Source: Streptomyces sp. GQFP (lineage in GTDB: Bacteria; Actinomycetota; Actinomycetes; Streptomycetales; Streptomycetaceae). Taken from it: a stretch of 64,000 nt of DNA. The translations under genes and the position numbers were made by a program. The notes beneath the pieces were generated by a model, which was given only the letters and a program-made list of their open reading frames with translations, had not been told where the DNA came from and did not search any database. Positions within the stretch are counted from its first letter, which is position 1. Each line of letters starts with the position of its first letter. Of this stretch, positions 45,167-53,742 are shown piece by piece. The stretch covers positions 1,054,001 through 1,118,000 of the forward strand of contig NZ_CP089312.1 of assembly GCF_021545335.1 (NCBI RefSeq). The letters are read 5' to 3'.

Positions 45167-46246
45167 TCACCTCCGGGTCGCCTGGCGGCGGACCCACAGA
45201 TTGACGAGGGCGGCGACCAGGAGCATCACGCCGAGGAACGCCTTGAACCAGTCCGGGTTCCAGTTGGCGTACACGATGCCCTGGGACACCATGCCGAAGA
45301 TGAACGCACCGATCACCGGGCCCACCGCCGAGCCGTAACCGCCGGTCAGCAGACAGCCGCCGATCACCGCCGCGATGATGTACAGGAACTCGTTGCCGAC
45401 GCCTTCGCCGGACTGCACCGTGTTGAACGAGAACAGCAGGTGCATCCCCACGAACCAGGCACCCGCGCCCACGCCCATGAACAGGGCGATCTTCGTGAAG
45501 TTCACCGGGACACCGACCGCGCGGGCGGAGTCCTTGCTGCCACCGACCGCGAAGATCCAGTTGCCGAACTTCGTGCGCAGCAGCAGCCAGGTCGCGATCG
45601 CCGCGAACACCAGCCAGTAGACGATCGTGATCTTGAAGTTCACGTCGCCGATGCTGAACTCGGACGCGAAGACACTCTTCGCCTGGTCGAAGCCGTCCAT
45701 GTCGGAGATCGAGTCCGACGCCACGTTCCCGGTGAAGATCTTCGTGACGGCCAGGTTGGCGCCCTGGAGGATCAGGAACGAGCCCAGCGTGACGAGGAAG
45801 CTCGGCAGCCCGGTCTTGATCAGCAGCCAGCCGTTGAAGGCACCGACGGCGAGCGACACGATCAGCGCGACGATCACGCCGGTCCACACGTTCATGGACA
45901 GCTGGAAGCTGAGGATCGCGGCGGTCAGCGCCGAGGTGGTGACCGCGACACCGGCGGACAGGTCGAACTCCCCGCCGATCATCAACAGGGCCACCGGCAG
46001 CGCCATGATGCCCATGACAGAGGCCTGGTAGAGCACGGTCGCGAGGGCGCTGGTCTCCCGGAAGGAAGGTGCCGCCGCGAAGAAGAACACGTACACACCG
46101 ATGGCGGCGATGAGGGCGCCGACCTCGGGGCGGGCCAGCAGCCTGCGCCCCAGCGACCGCTGGTTGGTGCGGCCGTCCTTCTGAGTGGCCGGCGGAGCCG
46201 GCGGCGAGGAACTCGCCGCCGGTGCCGTTGTCTGACTCATGGTCAT
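45167..46246 (-). CDS. Sugar ABC transporter permease (inositol importer 2)
   Basis: A 359-aa RbsC-type permease. A Pro/Ser-rich cytoplasmic N-terminus precedes about ten membrane segments. Motifs [21 protein letters not shown] and [20 protein letters not shown] are typical. The ATG at 46246 overlaps the binding-protein stop (TGATG); GTG one codon upstream and ATG two codons downstream are alternatives. It is close in sequence to the permease at 21363, so the two importers are paralogues. Confidence 0.9.
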   Translation of the reverse strand: MTMSQTTAPAASSSPPAPPATQKDGRTNQRSLGRRLLARPEVGALIAAIGVYVFFFAAAPSFRETSALATVLYQASVMGIMALPVALLMIGGEFDLSAGVAVTTSALTAAILSFQLSMNVWTGVIVALIVSLAVGAFNGWLLIKTGLPSFLVTLGSFLILQGANLAVTKIFTGNVASDSISDMDGFDQAKSVFASEFSIGDVNFKITIVYWLVFAAIATWLLLRTKFGNWIFAVGGSKDSARAVGVPVNFTKIALFMGVGAGAWFVGMHLLFSFNTVQSGEGVGNEFLYIIAAVIGGCLLTGGYGSAVGPVIGAFIFGMVSQGIVYANWNPDWFKAFLGVMLLVAALVNLWVRRQATRR

Positions 46247-47259
46247 CACCGAGTGCCCTTCGCGGCGAACGCGGCGATCTCCTTGACGTTGGTCTTGTCG
46301 ACGAAGGCCGGACCGGTCAGGACGGGCTGCTCGCCACCACCGCTGTAGTTGCCGTTGTTCTTGAACAGCCACAGACCGTCGATGGCCAAGTAGCCCTGGA
46401 GGTACGGCTGCTGGTCGACCGCGAACTGGATGGTGCCCGCCGCGATGGCGTCGGTCAGCTCCTTGTTGAGGTCGAAGGTCGCGACCTTCGCCTTGCTGCC
46501 GGCGTCGCTCACGGACTGGACGGCGGTCAGCGCGTAGGGGGCGCCGAGCGCGACCACGTAGTCAATGGCCTTGTCCTGGTTGAGCTTCGCGGTGATCGTC
46601 GACTTCACGGACGGCATGTCGGTGCCGTTGACGTTGAGGACCTCCAGCGTGCCGGTGAACGTCTTCTCCACACCGTCACAGCGCTGGGTGAGGCCGACGT
46701 TGCCCTGCTCCTGGACCACACAGACGGCTTTCTTGGAGCCGAGTTCGTTCAGCTTCTTGCCGAACGCCTCGCCCGCGACGGACTCGTCCTGGCCGAAGAA
46801 CTGCTGGAGACCGAGGGTCTGCCAGTCACTCAGGCCCGAGTTGAGGCCGACGACGGGGATGCCCGCCGCCGTCGCCTTGGCCACGACGTCCTTCATGGCG
46901 TCCGGCTTGGCCAGCGTGATGGCGATGCCGTCGACCTTCTGGTCGATCGCGTTCTGGACGAGGTTGGCCTGGTTGCCCGCGTTCGGGTCGGCCGAGTAGA
47001 TCAGCTTGACGTTGTCCTTGTCCGCGGCGGCCTGGGCGCCCTTGCGGACGATGTCCCAGAAGGTGTCACCGGGCGCCTGGTGGGTGACCAGGGCGACGGT
47101 CATCTGGGGGGTGGTGGCCTTGCCCGCAGAGGCGTCGGTGCCGTCCTCCTCCGAGTCCTTGCCGCCGGAACTGCTGGAGCAGCCCGCAAGGACCAGTGCC
47201 GCTGCCGCGGCAGCGGCAACAACGGGGGCGATTCTGCGGGAGCGAGAAGAGCGGTCCAT
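46246..47259 (-). CDS. Sugar ABC transporter substrate-binding lipoprotein (inositol importer 2)
   Basis: A 337-aa RbsB-like lipoprotein with lipobox LAGC (cysteine 27), a Ser/Gly/Asp-rich linker and a ligand domain from MTVALVTHQAPGDTFWDIVRKGAQ. The C-terminal AVDQQPYLQGYLAIDGLWLF is shared with the paralogue at 22523. It is the first gene of the operon binding protein - permease - ATPase - iolE, divergent from iolC copy 2. Ligand: probably myo-inositol, by gene context. Confidence 0.92.
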   Translation of the reverse strand: MDRSSRSRRIAPVVAAAAAAALVLAGCSSSSGGKDSEEDGTDASAGKATTPQMTVALVTHQAPGDTFWDIVRKGAQAAADKDNVKLIYSADPNAGNQANLVQNAIDQKVDGIAITLAKPDAMKDVVAKATAAGIPVVGLNSGLSDWQTLGLQQFFGQDESVAGEAFGKKLNELGSKKAVCVVQEQGNVGLTQRCDGVEKTFTGTLEVLNVNGTDMPSVKSTITAKLNQDKAIDYVVALGAPYALTAVQSVSDAGSKAKVATFDLNKELTDAIAAGTIQFAVDQQPYLQGYLAIDGLWLFKNNGNYSGGGEQPVLTGPAFVDKTNVKEIAAFAAKGTR

Positions 47260-47542
47260 CTTTCCTGCACCTCACTGTGCGACCGGGGAGAGGGTGGGGA
47301 TCTTAGCGATCCCGGGCCCGGGTCCCGGAGGTCCGGGCCGTGTGCCGCGAACACGGCAGTCGTGTTGGGACCGAATCCAAATGCTTGGAACTGTCCGCTG
47401 TCAATACTTTGTTAAGACATTATTTCACAAGCAGGTCAGAATGTAAGAACAAACTCTTGACAGCGTCGCCCTCCGAGTCCTACACCTGGGAGACGACAGG
47501 CCCCTCGGGACCCGCATCCTCCGCAGCTCGAAGGAGCATCGC
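47260..47542. promoter_or_regulatory. Divergent promoter region of the second inositol locus
   Basis: A 283-bp region, strikingly AT-rich at 47395-47460. TTGACA (47457-47462) and TACACC (47481-47486), 18 bases apart, may be the iolC promoter. Candidate operators: TCCAA-ATGC-TTGGA (47376-47389), overlapping TTGGGACCGAATCCAA (47365-47380), and an imperfect inverted pair TTGTTAAGACA (47409-47419) and TGTAAGAACAA (47442-47452). The AAAGCGCTTT palindrome of the first locus is absent, so a different regulator acts, perhaps the GntR protein at 52957. Confidence 0.5.
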
Positions 47543-48523
47543 ATGACCGAGTCAGCCCCGCCCTTCGACCTGGTCACCATGGGCCGCATCGGAGTTGATC
47601 TCTATCCGCTGCAGTCCGGTGTACCGCTGACCCTAGTGCAGACGTTCGGAAAATTCCTCGGCGGGTCCGCCGCCAACGTCGCGGTCGCGGCGGCCCGTCT
47701 GGGCCGCTCCTCGGCCGTCGTGACCCGTACCGGAACGGACCCTTTCGGCGACTATCTGCACCAAGCGCTCAAGGAATTCGGGGTCGACGACCGCTGGGTG
47801 ACCCCCGTGGAGGGCCTGCAGACTCCGGTCACATTCTGCGAACTTTTTCCGCCGGACGACTTCCCGCTGTACTTCTACCGTCGGCCGACCGCCCCTGATC
47901 TGCAGATACGCACCGAGGAGCTGGACTTCTTCGGAATCCGGGCGGCCCGCGTCTTCTGGATCACCGGCACCGGCCTGAGTGAGGAACCGAGCCGCTCGGC
48001 CACGCTCGCCGCCCTCAAGGCCCGCGACCGGTCGGGCACCACGGTGTTCGACCTGGACTGGCGGCCGGCGCTTTGGGGCAGCACAGCCTGGAGCGACCCG
48101 GAGGAAGCCCGCCCGTACTACGCCGAGGCCCTGCGCCACGCCACCGTGGCGGTCGGCAACCTCGACGAGTGCGAGATCGCCACCGGCGTACGCGAACCAC
48201 GCGCCTGCGCCGAGGAGTTGCTCGCCGCCGGGGTCGAACTGGCCGTCGTCAAGCAGGGCCCGAAGGGCGTGCTGGCGGTGCATCGCGACGGCACCACGGC
48301 CGAGGTCCCGCCGGTGCCCGTCGAGGTGGTCAACGGCCTGGGCGCGGGCGACGCGTTCGGCGGCGCGCTGTGCCACGGGCTGCTGTCCGGCTGGGAGCTG
48401 GAGCGGACCATGCGATACGCCAACGCGGCCGGCGCCCTCGTCGCCTCCCGCCTCGCCTGTTCGTCCGCGATGCCCACCGAGTCCGAGGTCGACGGCCTCC
48501 TCACGAGCGGATCGCGCCGATGA
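47543..48523 (+). CDS. iolC: 5-dehydro-2-deoxygluconokinase, second copy
   Basis: A 326-aa PfkB-family kinase, the same length as the copy at 11345 and alike along its whole length (TMGRIGVDLYPLQSGV, GGSAANVAVAAARLG, NGLGAGDAF). AAGGAG precedes the ATG. It is the first gene of the second inositol operon. Its stop overlaps the ATG of a small proline-rich frame (ATGA). The function is expected to be the same kinase step. Confidence 0.94.
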   Translation: MTESAPPFDLVTMGRIGVDLYPLQSGVPLTLVQTFGKFLGGSAANVAVAAARLGRSSAVVTRTGTDPFGDYLHQALKEFGVDDRWVTPVEGLQTPVTFCELFPPDDFPLYFYRRPTAPDLQIRTEELDFFGIRAARVFWITGTGLSEEPSRSATLAALKARDRSGTTVFDLDWRPALWGSTAWSDPEEARPYYAEALRHATVAVGNLDECEIATGVREPRACAEELLAAGVELAVVKQGPKGVLAVHRDGTTAEVPPVPVEVVNGLGAGDAFGGALCHGLLSGWELERTMRYANAAGALVASRLACSSAMPTESEVDGLLTSGSRR

Positions 48524-48687
48524 AGCCGCCCCGGCCGCCGAAACGGCTGAAACCTGTGCGGCCCCTGCATCCTCTGCATCCTCTGCAGTCTGTGAATGAG
48601 CACGGGACGGCGGCGACCCCGGCGATCCCGGCAACTCCGGGGACGGCCGACCTGGCGCCCCTGACCCCCGAACGGAGCCTGTCTTGA
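48520..48687 (+). CDS. Small proline-rich ORF coupled to iolC and the aldolase gene
   Basis: A 55-codon frame (MKPPRPPKRLKPVR to LTPERSLS) that fills the junction between iolC copy 2 and the aldolase. Its ATG overlaps the iolC stop (ATGA) and its stop overlaps the aldolase TTG (TTGA). It contains two runs of 9-base tandem repeats: CTGCATCCT-like, three units, giving PLHPLHPLQ; and GCGACCCCG-like, three or four units, giving TPAIPATPG. I see no domain, signal peptide or membrane segment. It could be a translated spacer grown by repeat expansion whose only role is to keep ribosomes flowing into the next gene. It could also be a real peptide; sequence alone cannot decide. Confidence 0.45.
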   Translation: MKPPRPPKRLKPVRPLHPLHPLQSVNEHGTAATPAIPATPGTADLAPLTPERSLS

Positions 48688-49796
48688 CCATCAGCATCGC
48701 CGATCTCGCCACGCTGAGAGCCCGGCACCCGGAGGCCGTAGCGGAGGCCGCCGCCCGCCGGGTCCGGCGGCCCCTGATCGGCGACAGCGGGCGGCTCATG
48801 ATCGTGGCCGCCGACCATCCGGCACGCGGCGCCCTGGGCGTCGGCGACCACCGGCTCGCCATGGCCAACCGCGCCGACCTGCTGGAACGCCTGTGCGTGG
48901 CGCTGTCGCGGCCCGGTGTGGACGGGGTGCTGGCCACCGCCGACATCCTGGACGACCTGCTGCTGCTCGGCGTGCTCGACGACAAGGTCGTCATGGGGTC
49001 GATGAACCGCGGCGGGCTGGCCGGCGCGGTCTTCGAGATGGACGACCGCTTCACCGGGCACCGCGCCCAGGACATCGCCCGGCTGCGCTTCGACGCGGGC
49101 AAGCTGCTGCTGCGCATCAACTACGACGACCCGGGCTCGCTCACCACCCTGGAGTCCACCGCCCGGGCCGTGGACGACATGGCGGCGCTCCAACTGCCGC
49201 TGTTCGTCGAGCCGTTCATCTCACGCCGGGTCGACGGCCGGGTACGCAGCGATCTGTCCGCCGAGGCGGTCACCCGCTCGATCGCCATAGCGTCGGGCCT
49301 CGGCGGCACCTCCGCCTACACCTGGCTGAAACTCCCCGTCACGCACGACCCGGACGACATGGCCGAGGTGCTGGAGACGTCGACGCTGCCCGCCGTGCTG
49401 CTGGGCGGCGAGGTCGGCGACGACCAGGAGGGCGCGTACGAGAAGTGGCGCAAGGCTGCGGCTGCCGACCGTGCAGGGTCTGGTCGTGGGCAGGTCGCTG
49501 CTCTATCCGTCTTCGGGCAGTGTGGAGACGGCCGTGGACACGGCGGTGGGGCTGCTGTGAACCGAGTCAACGGCAGGCTCGCCGTGAACCGTGGCCGCGA
49601 AGGCGTGGTCGTGAACCGAGACAGCGAAGACACGGCTGTGAACCGAGGCAACGAAGGCACGGCTGTGAACAGGGTCAACACGGGACCCACTGTGAACGCG
49701 GCCGAAACGGAATCCGCCGTGAACCGGAGCGACACGGATCCCGCTGTGAACACGGGTGACAACAGATCCGCCGTGAACAGGAGTGACAGACCATGA
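48684..49796 (+). pseudogene. Frameshifted DeoC/LacD-like aldolase with repeat-encoded tail
   Basis: Up to about codon 257 this matches the intact aldolase at 12330 (MIVAADHPARG, TADILDDLLLLGVL, YTWLKLP, LLGGEVGDDQ). At 49455 the frame slips: the expected C-terminus LPTVQGLVVGRSLLYPS lies in the next frame from 49456 and would stop at 49558-49560. Loss of one GC from GCGC explains it. The shifted frame stays open through nine 27-bp repeats (consensus AVNR plus five residues) and ends at 49796 in an ATGA overlap with iolB. The TTG start has GGAG 6 bases upstream. The last strand-helix and phosphate-site GRS of the barrel are lost, so the 370-aa product is unlikely to be active. A sequencing error at 49455 is possible. 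Confidence 0.8.
49554..49796 (+). repeat. Nine-unit 27-bp minisatellite at the aldolase-iolB junction
   Basis: Nine consecutive 27-bp units, each opening with a codon for Ala (Val or Thr once each), then GTGAAC and usually CGN, give nine-residue peptides beginning AVNR, VVNR, TVNA or AVNT. The last unit is cut by the TGA that overlaps the iolB ATG. Unit divergence shows it is old. Every unit keeps GTGA, the same sequence that forms the aldolase-iolB overlap in the first operon (13199-13202), so it may have grown from that junction. Confidence 0.9.
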
Positions 49797-50689
49797 CCAC
49801 CGCCTACCACCTCCCGGCAGGCAAGGCCCTCGGCGGCCCGTACGTCGTCGACGTCAACCCCGAGAAGGCCGGCTGGGGCTACTCCAGCCTCCGGGTGCTG
49901 GAGCTGCCGCCGGGCGGCTCGCACGCCTTCTCCACCGGCGACAGCGAGTGGATCCTGCTCTCCCTGAGCGGCGCCTGCACGGTCGACGCGACGGACGATT
50001 TCGGCCACTCCACCTTCGAGGTGCACGGCCGCGACAGCGTCTTCAGCGGCGTCAGTGACTTCGTGTACGTGCCACGCGACGCCCGTGCGACCATCACCTC
50101 CCCCGCCGGCGGGCGCTTCGCCCTCACCGGCGCCCGCTGCACCCGGCGGCTGCCGGCCCGCTACGGCCCCGCCTCCTCCGTCCCGGTGGAGCTGCGCAGC
50201 ACCGGGAACTCCTCCCGGCAGGTCAACAACTTCGGCGCGGCCGGTGTCTTCGAGTGCGACAAGCTGATCGCCGTCGAGGTAATCACACCTGGCGGGAACT
50301 GGTCGTCCTTCCCGCCGCACAAGCACGACGAGCACCGGCCCGGCGAGGAGTCCGTCCTCGAGGAGATCTACTACTTCGAGTTCGCGGACCACGAGGGTAC
50401 GCCCGGCCTCGGCTACCAGCGGGTCTCCCCCTCCGGCCAGGGCCGGAACACGGATGTGCTGGCCGAGGTGCGCGGCGGGGACGTCGTCCTGATCCCCGAC
50501 GGCTGGCACGGGCCGTCCATGGCCGTGCCCGGCCACCACATGTACTACCTGAACGTCATGGCGGGCCCCGAGGCCGACCGTGCCTGGCTGATCTGCGACC
50601 ACCCCGATCACGCCTGGGTCCGCTCCACCTGGCCCGAACAGCCCGTCGACCCCCGCCTCCCCCTCTACACGGCCCCGGAGAAGTCCTGA
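49793..50689 (+). CDS. iolB: 5-deoxy-glucuronate isomerase, second copy
   Basis: A 298-aa bicupin enzyme, similar throughout to the copy at 13199 (HLPAGKALGGPY, GGNWSSFPPHKHDE, LEEIYYFE, HGWHGPS). The metal ligands in PPHKHDE and EEIYYFE are present, so it should be active. Its ATG overlaps the end of the repeat-extended aldolase frame, and its stop overlaps the next ATG (TGATG). Confidence 0.94.
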   Translation: MTTAYHLPAGKALGGPYVVDVNPEKAGWGYSSLRVLELPPGGSHAFSTGDSEWILLSLSGACTVDATDDFGHSTFEVHGRDSVFSGVSDFVYVPRDARATITSPAGGRFALTGARCTRRLPARYGPASSVPVELRSTGNSSRQVNNFGAAGVFECDKLIAVEVITPGGNWSSFPPHKHDEHRPGEESVLEEIYYFEFADHEGTPGLGYQRVSPSGQGRNTDVLAEVRGGDVVLIPDGWHGPSMAVPGHHMYYLNVMAGPEADRAWLICDHPDHAWVRSTWPEQPVDPRLPLYTAPEKS

Positions 50690-52566
50690 TGAGCACCACC
50701 CCTACCCGCCGTCTGACCGTCGCCCAGGCGCTGGTGCGGTTCCTGTCCGTCCAGTACACGGAGCGTGACGGCGTACGCCACCGGCTGATCGCCGGAACGT
50801 GGGGCATTTTCGGCCATGGCAATGTCGCGGGCCTCGGTCAGGCGCTTCTGGAGGCCGGTGAGGACGCGATGCCGTTCCACCAGGGTCGCAACGAGCAGGC
50901 GATGGTTCACGCGGCCGTCGGCTACGCCCGCCAGCTGAACCGGCTCTCCACGCAGGCCGTCACCACCTCCATCGGCCCGGGCGCCACCAACTTGGTCACC
51001 GGCGCGGCGCTGGCCACGATCAACCGCCTCCCGGTGCTCCTGCTCCCCGGCGACTACTTCGCGACGCGCGCCGCGGACCCGCTGCTCCAGCAGCTGGAGC
51101 ACCCGGTCGAGGCGGACCTGTCCGTCAACGACACCCTGCGTCCGGTCTCCCGTTACTTCGACCGGGTGACGCGCCCCGAGGCGCTGATCCCGTCCGCGCT
51201 GAACGCCGTACGTGTCCTCACGGACCCGGTGGAGACCGGTGCCGTGACGCTCGCGCTGCCGCAGGACGTGCAGGCGGAGGCGTACGACTGGCCGGAGGAG
51301 TTCTTCGCCGAGCGCGTCTGGCACGTACGGCGTCCCGCGCCCGACCCTTACGAGCTGACCGAGGCGGTCCGGGCCATCCGCGGCGCCGAGCGTCCGCTGA
51401 TCGTCGCGGGCGGCGGGATCCACCACAGCCAGGCCGAGGAGGCGCTGAAGGCGCTGGTGGACGCCACCGGCATTCCCGTGGCCTCCACGCAGGCCGGCAA
51501 GGGCTCCCTGCGCTACGACCACCCCGCCGACCTGGGCGGCATCGGCCACACCGGCACGGCCGTCAGCGACGATCTGGCCCGCGCCGCCGACCTGATCATC
51601 GGCGTCGGCACGCGCTACACGGACTTCACGACCGCCTCGAACACCCTGTTCCGGGACCCCGGCGTACGTTTCCTCAACCTCAACATCACCGCCTTCGACG
51701 CCCACAAACTTGCGGCGCGGACCCTGGTCTGCGACGCCCGCGCGGGTCTCACGGCGTTGACGGAGGCGTTGTCCGATCACCGTGTGAACTCGGCTTACGA
51801 GGCTGAGTACCGTGCCGGCAAGGATCGCTGGGAGCAGGTTGTTGACACCGCTTTCAGCGCCGCCGACGAGAACGTCGTGCCCACCCAGACCCAGGTGCTC
51901 GGCGCTCTCAACTCGGTCGTCGGGGACGACGATGTGATCATCAACGCGGCCGGTTCGCTCCCCGGTGACCTGCACAAGCTGTGGCGGGCCCGCAGCCCCC
52001 GCCAGTACCACCTGGAGTACGGCTTCTCCTGCATGGGCTATGAGATCCCCGCCGGGATCGGCGTCCAGCAAGCCGCCCCGGACACCCCGGTCTGGTCGCT
52101 GGTCGGCGACGGCACCTATCTGATGATGCCGACGGAGATCGTCACCGCCGTCCAGGAGGGCCTGCCGGTCAATCTGATCCTCATCCAGAACCACGGGTAC
52201 GCCTCCATCGGCGGCCTCTCCGAGTCGGTCGGCGGCGAGCGCTTCGGCACGCCCTACCGTTTCCGGGCCGCCGACGGCACCTTCACCGGCGCCCCGCTCC
52301 CGGTCGACCTCGCGGCCAACGCGGCCAGCCTCGGCATGGACGTCCTGCGCGCCAAGACCGTCGGCGAGCTGCGTACCGCCCTGGCGACGGCCCGCGAATC
52401 GGACCGGCCGACCTGCGTGTACGTCGAGACCGACCCGGCGCCGACCGCTCCCCCGGCGGAGGCCTGGTGGGACGTACCGGTCGCCGAGACCGCCGTCCGC
52501 GAGGCAGCCGTACAGGCGCGTGTCACGTACGACCGCCAGGTAGCCGACCGCCGCCGGCACCTCTGA
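50689..52566 (+). CDS. iolD: 3D-(3,5/4)-trihydroxycyclohexane-1,2-dione hydrolase, second copy
   Basis: A 625-aa thiamine-diphosphate enzyme similar along its whole length to the copy at 14071. Glu of [15 protein letters not shown], the diphosphate motif [14 protein letters not shown] and Asn of LIQNHGY are intact. The ATG overlaps the iolB stop; the longer frame is a shadow of iolB. It is followed by the mmsA remnant. Confidence 0.94.
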   Translation: MSTTPTRRLTVAQALVRFLSVQYTERDGVRHRLIAGTWGIFGHGNVAGLGQALLEAGEDAMPFHQGRNEQAMVHAAVGYARQLNRLSTQAVTTSIGPGATNLVTGAALATINRLPVLLLPGDYFATRAADPLLQQLEHPVEADLSVNDTLRPVSRYFDRVTRPEALIPSALNAVRVLTDPVETGAVTLALPQDVQAEAYDWPEEFFAERVWHVRRPAPDPYELTEAVRAIRGAERPLIVAGGGIHHSQAEEALKALVDATGIPVASTQAGKGSLRYDHPADLGGIGHTGTAVSDDLARAADLIIGVGTRYTDFTTASNTLFRDPGVRFLNLNITAFDAHKLAARTLVCDARAGLTALTEALSDHRVNSAYEAEYRAGKDRWEQVVDTAFSAADENVVPTQTQVLGALNSVVGDDDVIINAAGSLPGDLHKLWRARSPRQYHLEYGFSCMGYEIPAGIGVQQAAPDTPVWSLVGDGTYLMMPTEIVTAVQEGLPVNLILIQNHGYASIGGLSESVGGERFGTPYRFRAADGTFTGAPLPVDLAANAASLGMDVLRAKTVGELRTALATARESDRPTCVYVETDPAPTAPPAEAWWDVPVAETAVREAAVQARVTYDRQVADRRRHL

Positions 52567-52616
52567 CCCACCGGCCCCCTCCCCCAGGGGGCCGCACCCC
52601 CTGAAAGGGCCGCACC

Positions 52617-52906
52617 ATGAAGACCATCACCCACTGGATCGACGGCAAGCCCGTCGAGAGCACATCCGGCCGTTTCGGCGCCGTATACAACCCGGCCAGG
52701 TCAAGGCGGGCATGGGTGTGAACGTGCCGATCCCGGTGCCGGTCGGCTACCACTCCTTCGGTGGCTGGAAGGACTCGCTCTTCGGCGATCTGCACATCTA
52801 CGGCAACGACGGCATCGCCTTCTACACCCAGGGGAAGGTCATCACGACGCGCTGGCCCGATCCGTCCGACGGTGGTATCAACCTCGGTTTCCCCAGCCAT
52901 TCCTGA
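52617..52906 (+). pseudogene. mmsA/iolA remnant with a large internal deletion
   Basis: The first 27 codons ([20 protein letters not shown] then GAVYNPA) are the normal start of a methylmalonate-semialdehyde dehydrogenase. They run straight into the normal C-terminus ([41 protein letters not shown]), with about 400 codons missing, including the catalytic Cys. The junction near 52697 is out of frame: the N-terminal frame stops at 52719-52721, and the C-terminal part is open only in another frame to 52906. The good ribosome site (GAAAGG) remains. The intact gene at 15969 must supply this step. Confidence 0.92.
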
Positions 52907-52956
52907 CGCGGCATCACTATCTGACGCATCGTCATTACCTGAAGGGAGGTGCCCCG

Positions 52957-53742
52957 GTGGCGACACCCGGTGATCGTGCCCGTGCGGTGTCCGGCTCCCC
53001 GCTCGACACCCTGGACTTCACGCTGGACCGCTCCAGCCCGGTCCCGCTCTACTACCAGCTGGCTCAGCAGCTGGAGGCGGCGATCGAGCACGGAGTCCTG
53101 GCGCCGGGCAATCTCCTGGGCAACGAGATCGACCTGTCGGTCCGGCTCGGTCTGTCCAGACCCACGGTCCGCCAGGCGATCCAGTCCCTGGTGGACAAGG
53201 GCCTGCTGGTACGCCGTAGAGGCGTCGGTACGCAGGTCGTGCACAGCCAGGTCAAGCGCCCGCTCGAACTGAGCAGCCTGTACGACGACTTGGAGGCGGC
53301 CGGACAGGGGCCGACCACCCAGGTCCTGCGCAACGAGGGGCAGCCGGCGTCCGCCGAGGTCGCCGCCGCCCTCGGGGTGAAGGAGGGCAGCGAGGTCGTC
53401 GTGCTGGAGCGGCTGCGCTGCACGCACGGCGAGCCGGTGGCATTCCTCGTCAACTACCTGCCCTCGGGGCTCCTCGAACTCGACGCCGCCCGGCTGGAGT
53501 CGACGGGCCTGTACCGGATGCTGCGCGGCGCGGGCATCACCCTGCACAGCGCCCGCCAGACCGTCGGCGCCCGCTCGGCCACCGAGGCGGAGGCCAAACG
53601 CCTGGAGGAACCGGAGGGCGCCGCCCTGCTCACCATGCAGCGCACGGCGTACGACGACACCGGACGGGCCGTGGAGTACGGCACGCACATCTACCGGGCG
53701 TCGCGTTACGCCTTCGACTTCCAGCTGCTGATGCGACCCTGA
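52957..53742 (+). CDS. GntR-family (HutC/UTRA) transcriptional regulator
   Basis: A 261-aa GntR regulator. The winged helix (VPLYYQLAQQLEAAIEHGVL to LSRPTVRQAIQSLVDKGLL) occupies about residues 28-92, followed by a UTRA ligand domain ending RTAYDDTGRAVEYGTHIYRA. The GTG start follows a near-perfect GGGAGG. It lies 50 bp after the mmsA remnant on the same strand and is the obvious candidate to control the second inositol locus. Its 3' end overlaps the convergent acylase gene by 37 bp. Confidence 0.92.
   Translation: MATPGDRARAVSGSPLDTLDFTLDRSSPVPLYYQLAQQLEAAIEHGVLAPGNLLGNEIDLSVRLGLSRPTVRQAIQSLVDKGLLVRRRGVGTQVVHSQVKRPLELSSLYDDLEAAGQGPTTQVLRNEGQPASAEVAAALGVKEGSEVVVLERLRCTHGEPVAFLVNYLPSGLLELDAARLESTGLYRMLRGAGITLHSARQTVGARSATEAEAKRLEEPEGAALLTMQRTAYDDTGRAVEYGTHIYRASRYAFDFQLLMRP

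Noticed and set aside
49554..49796. 27-bp repeat array as a CRISPR
   Set aside because: Units are directly adjacent with no unique spacers, are diverged, and stay in a coding frame.
49316..50611. Long minus-strand open frame with FTA repeats (RFTADSVS, LFTAVPSL)
   Set aside because: It is the reverse-strand reading of the 27-bp repeats and iolB. High GC keeps such frames open; no start site or family supports it.
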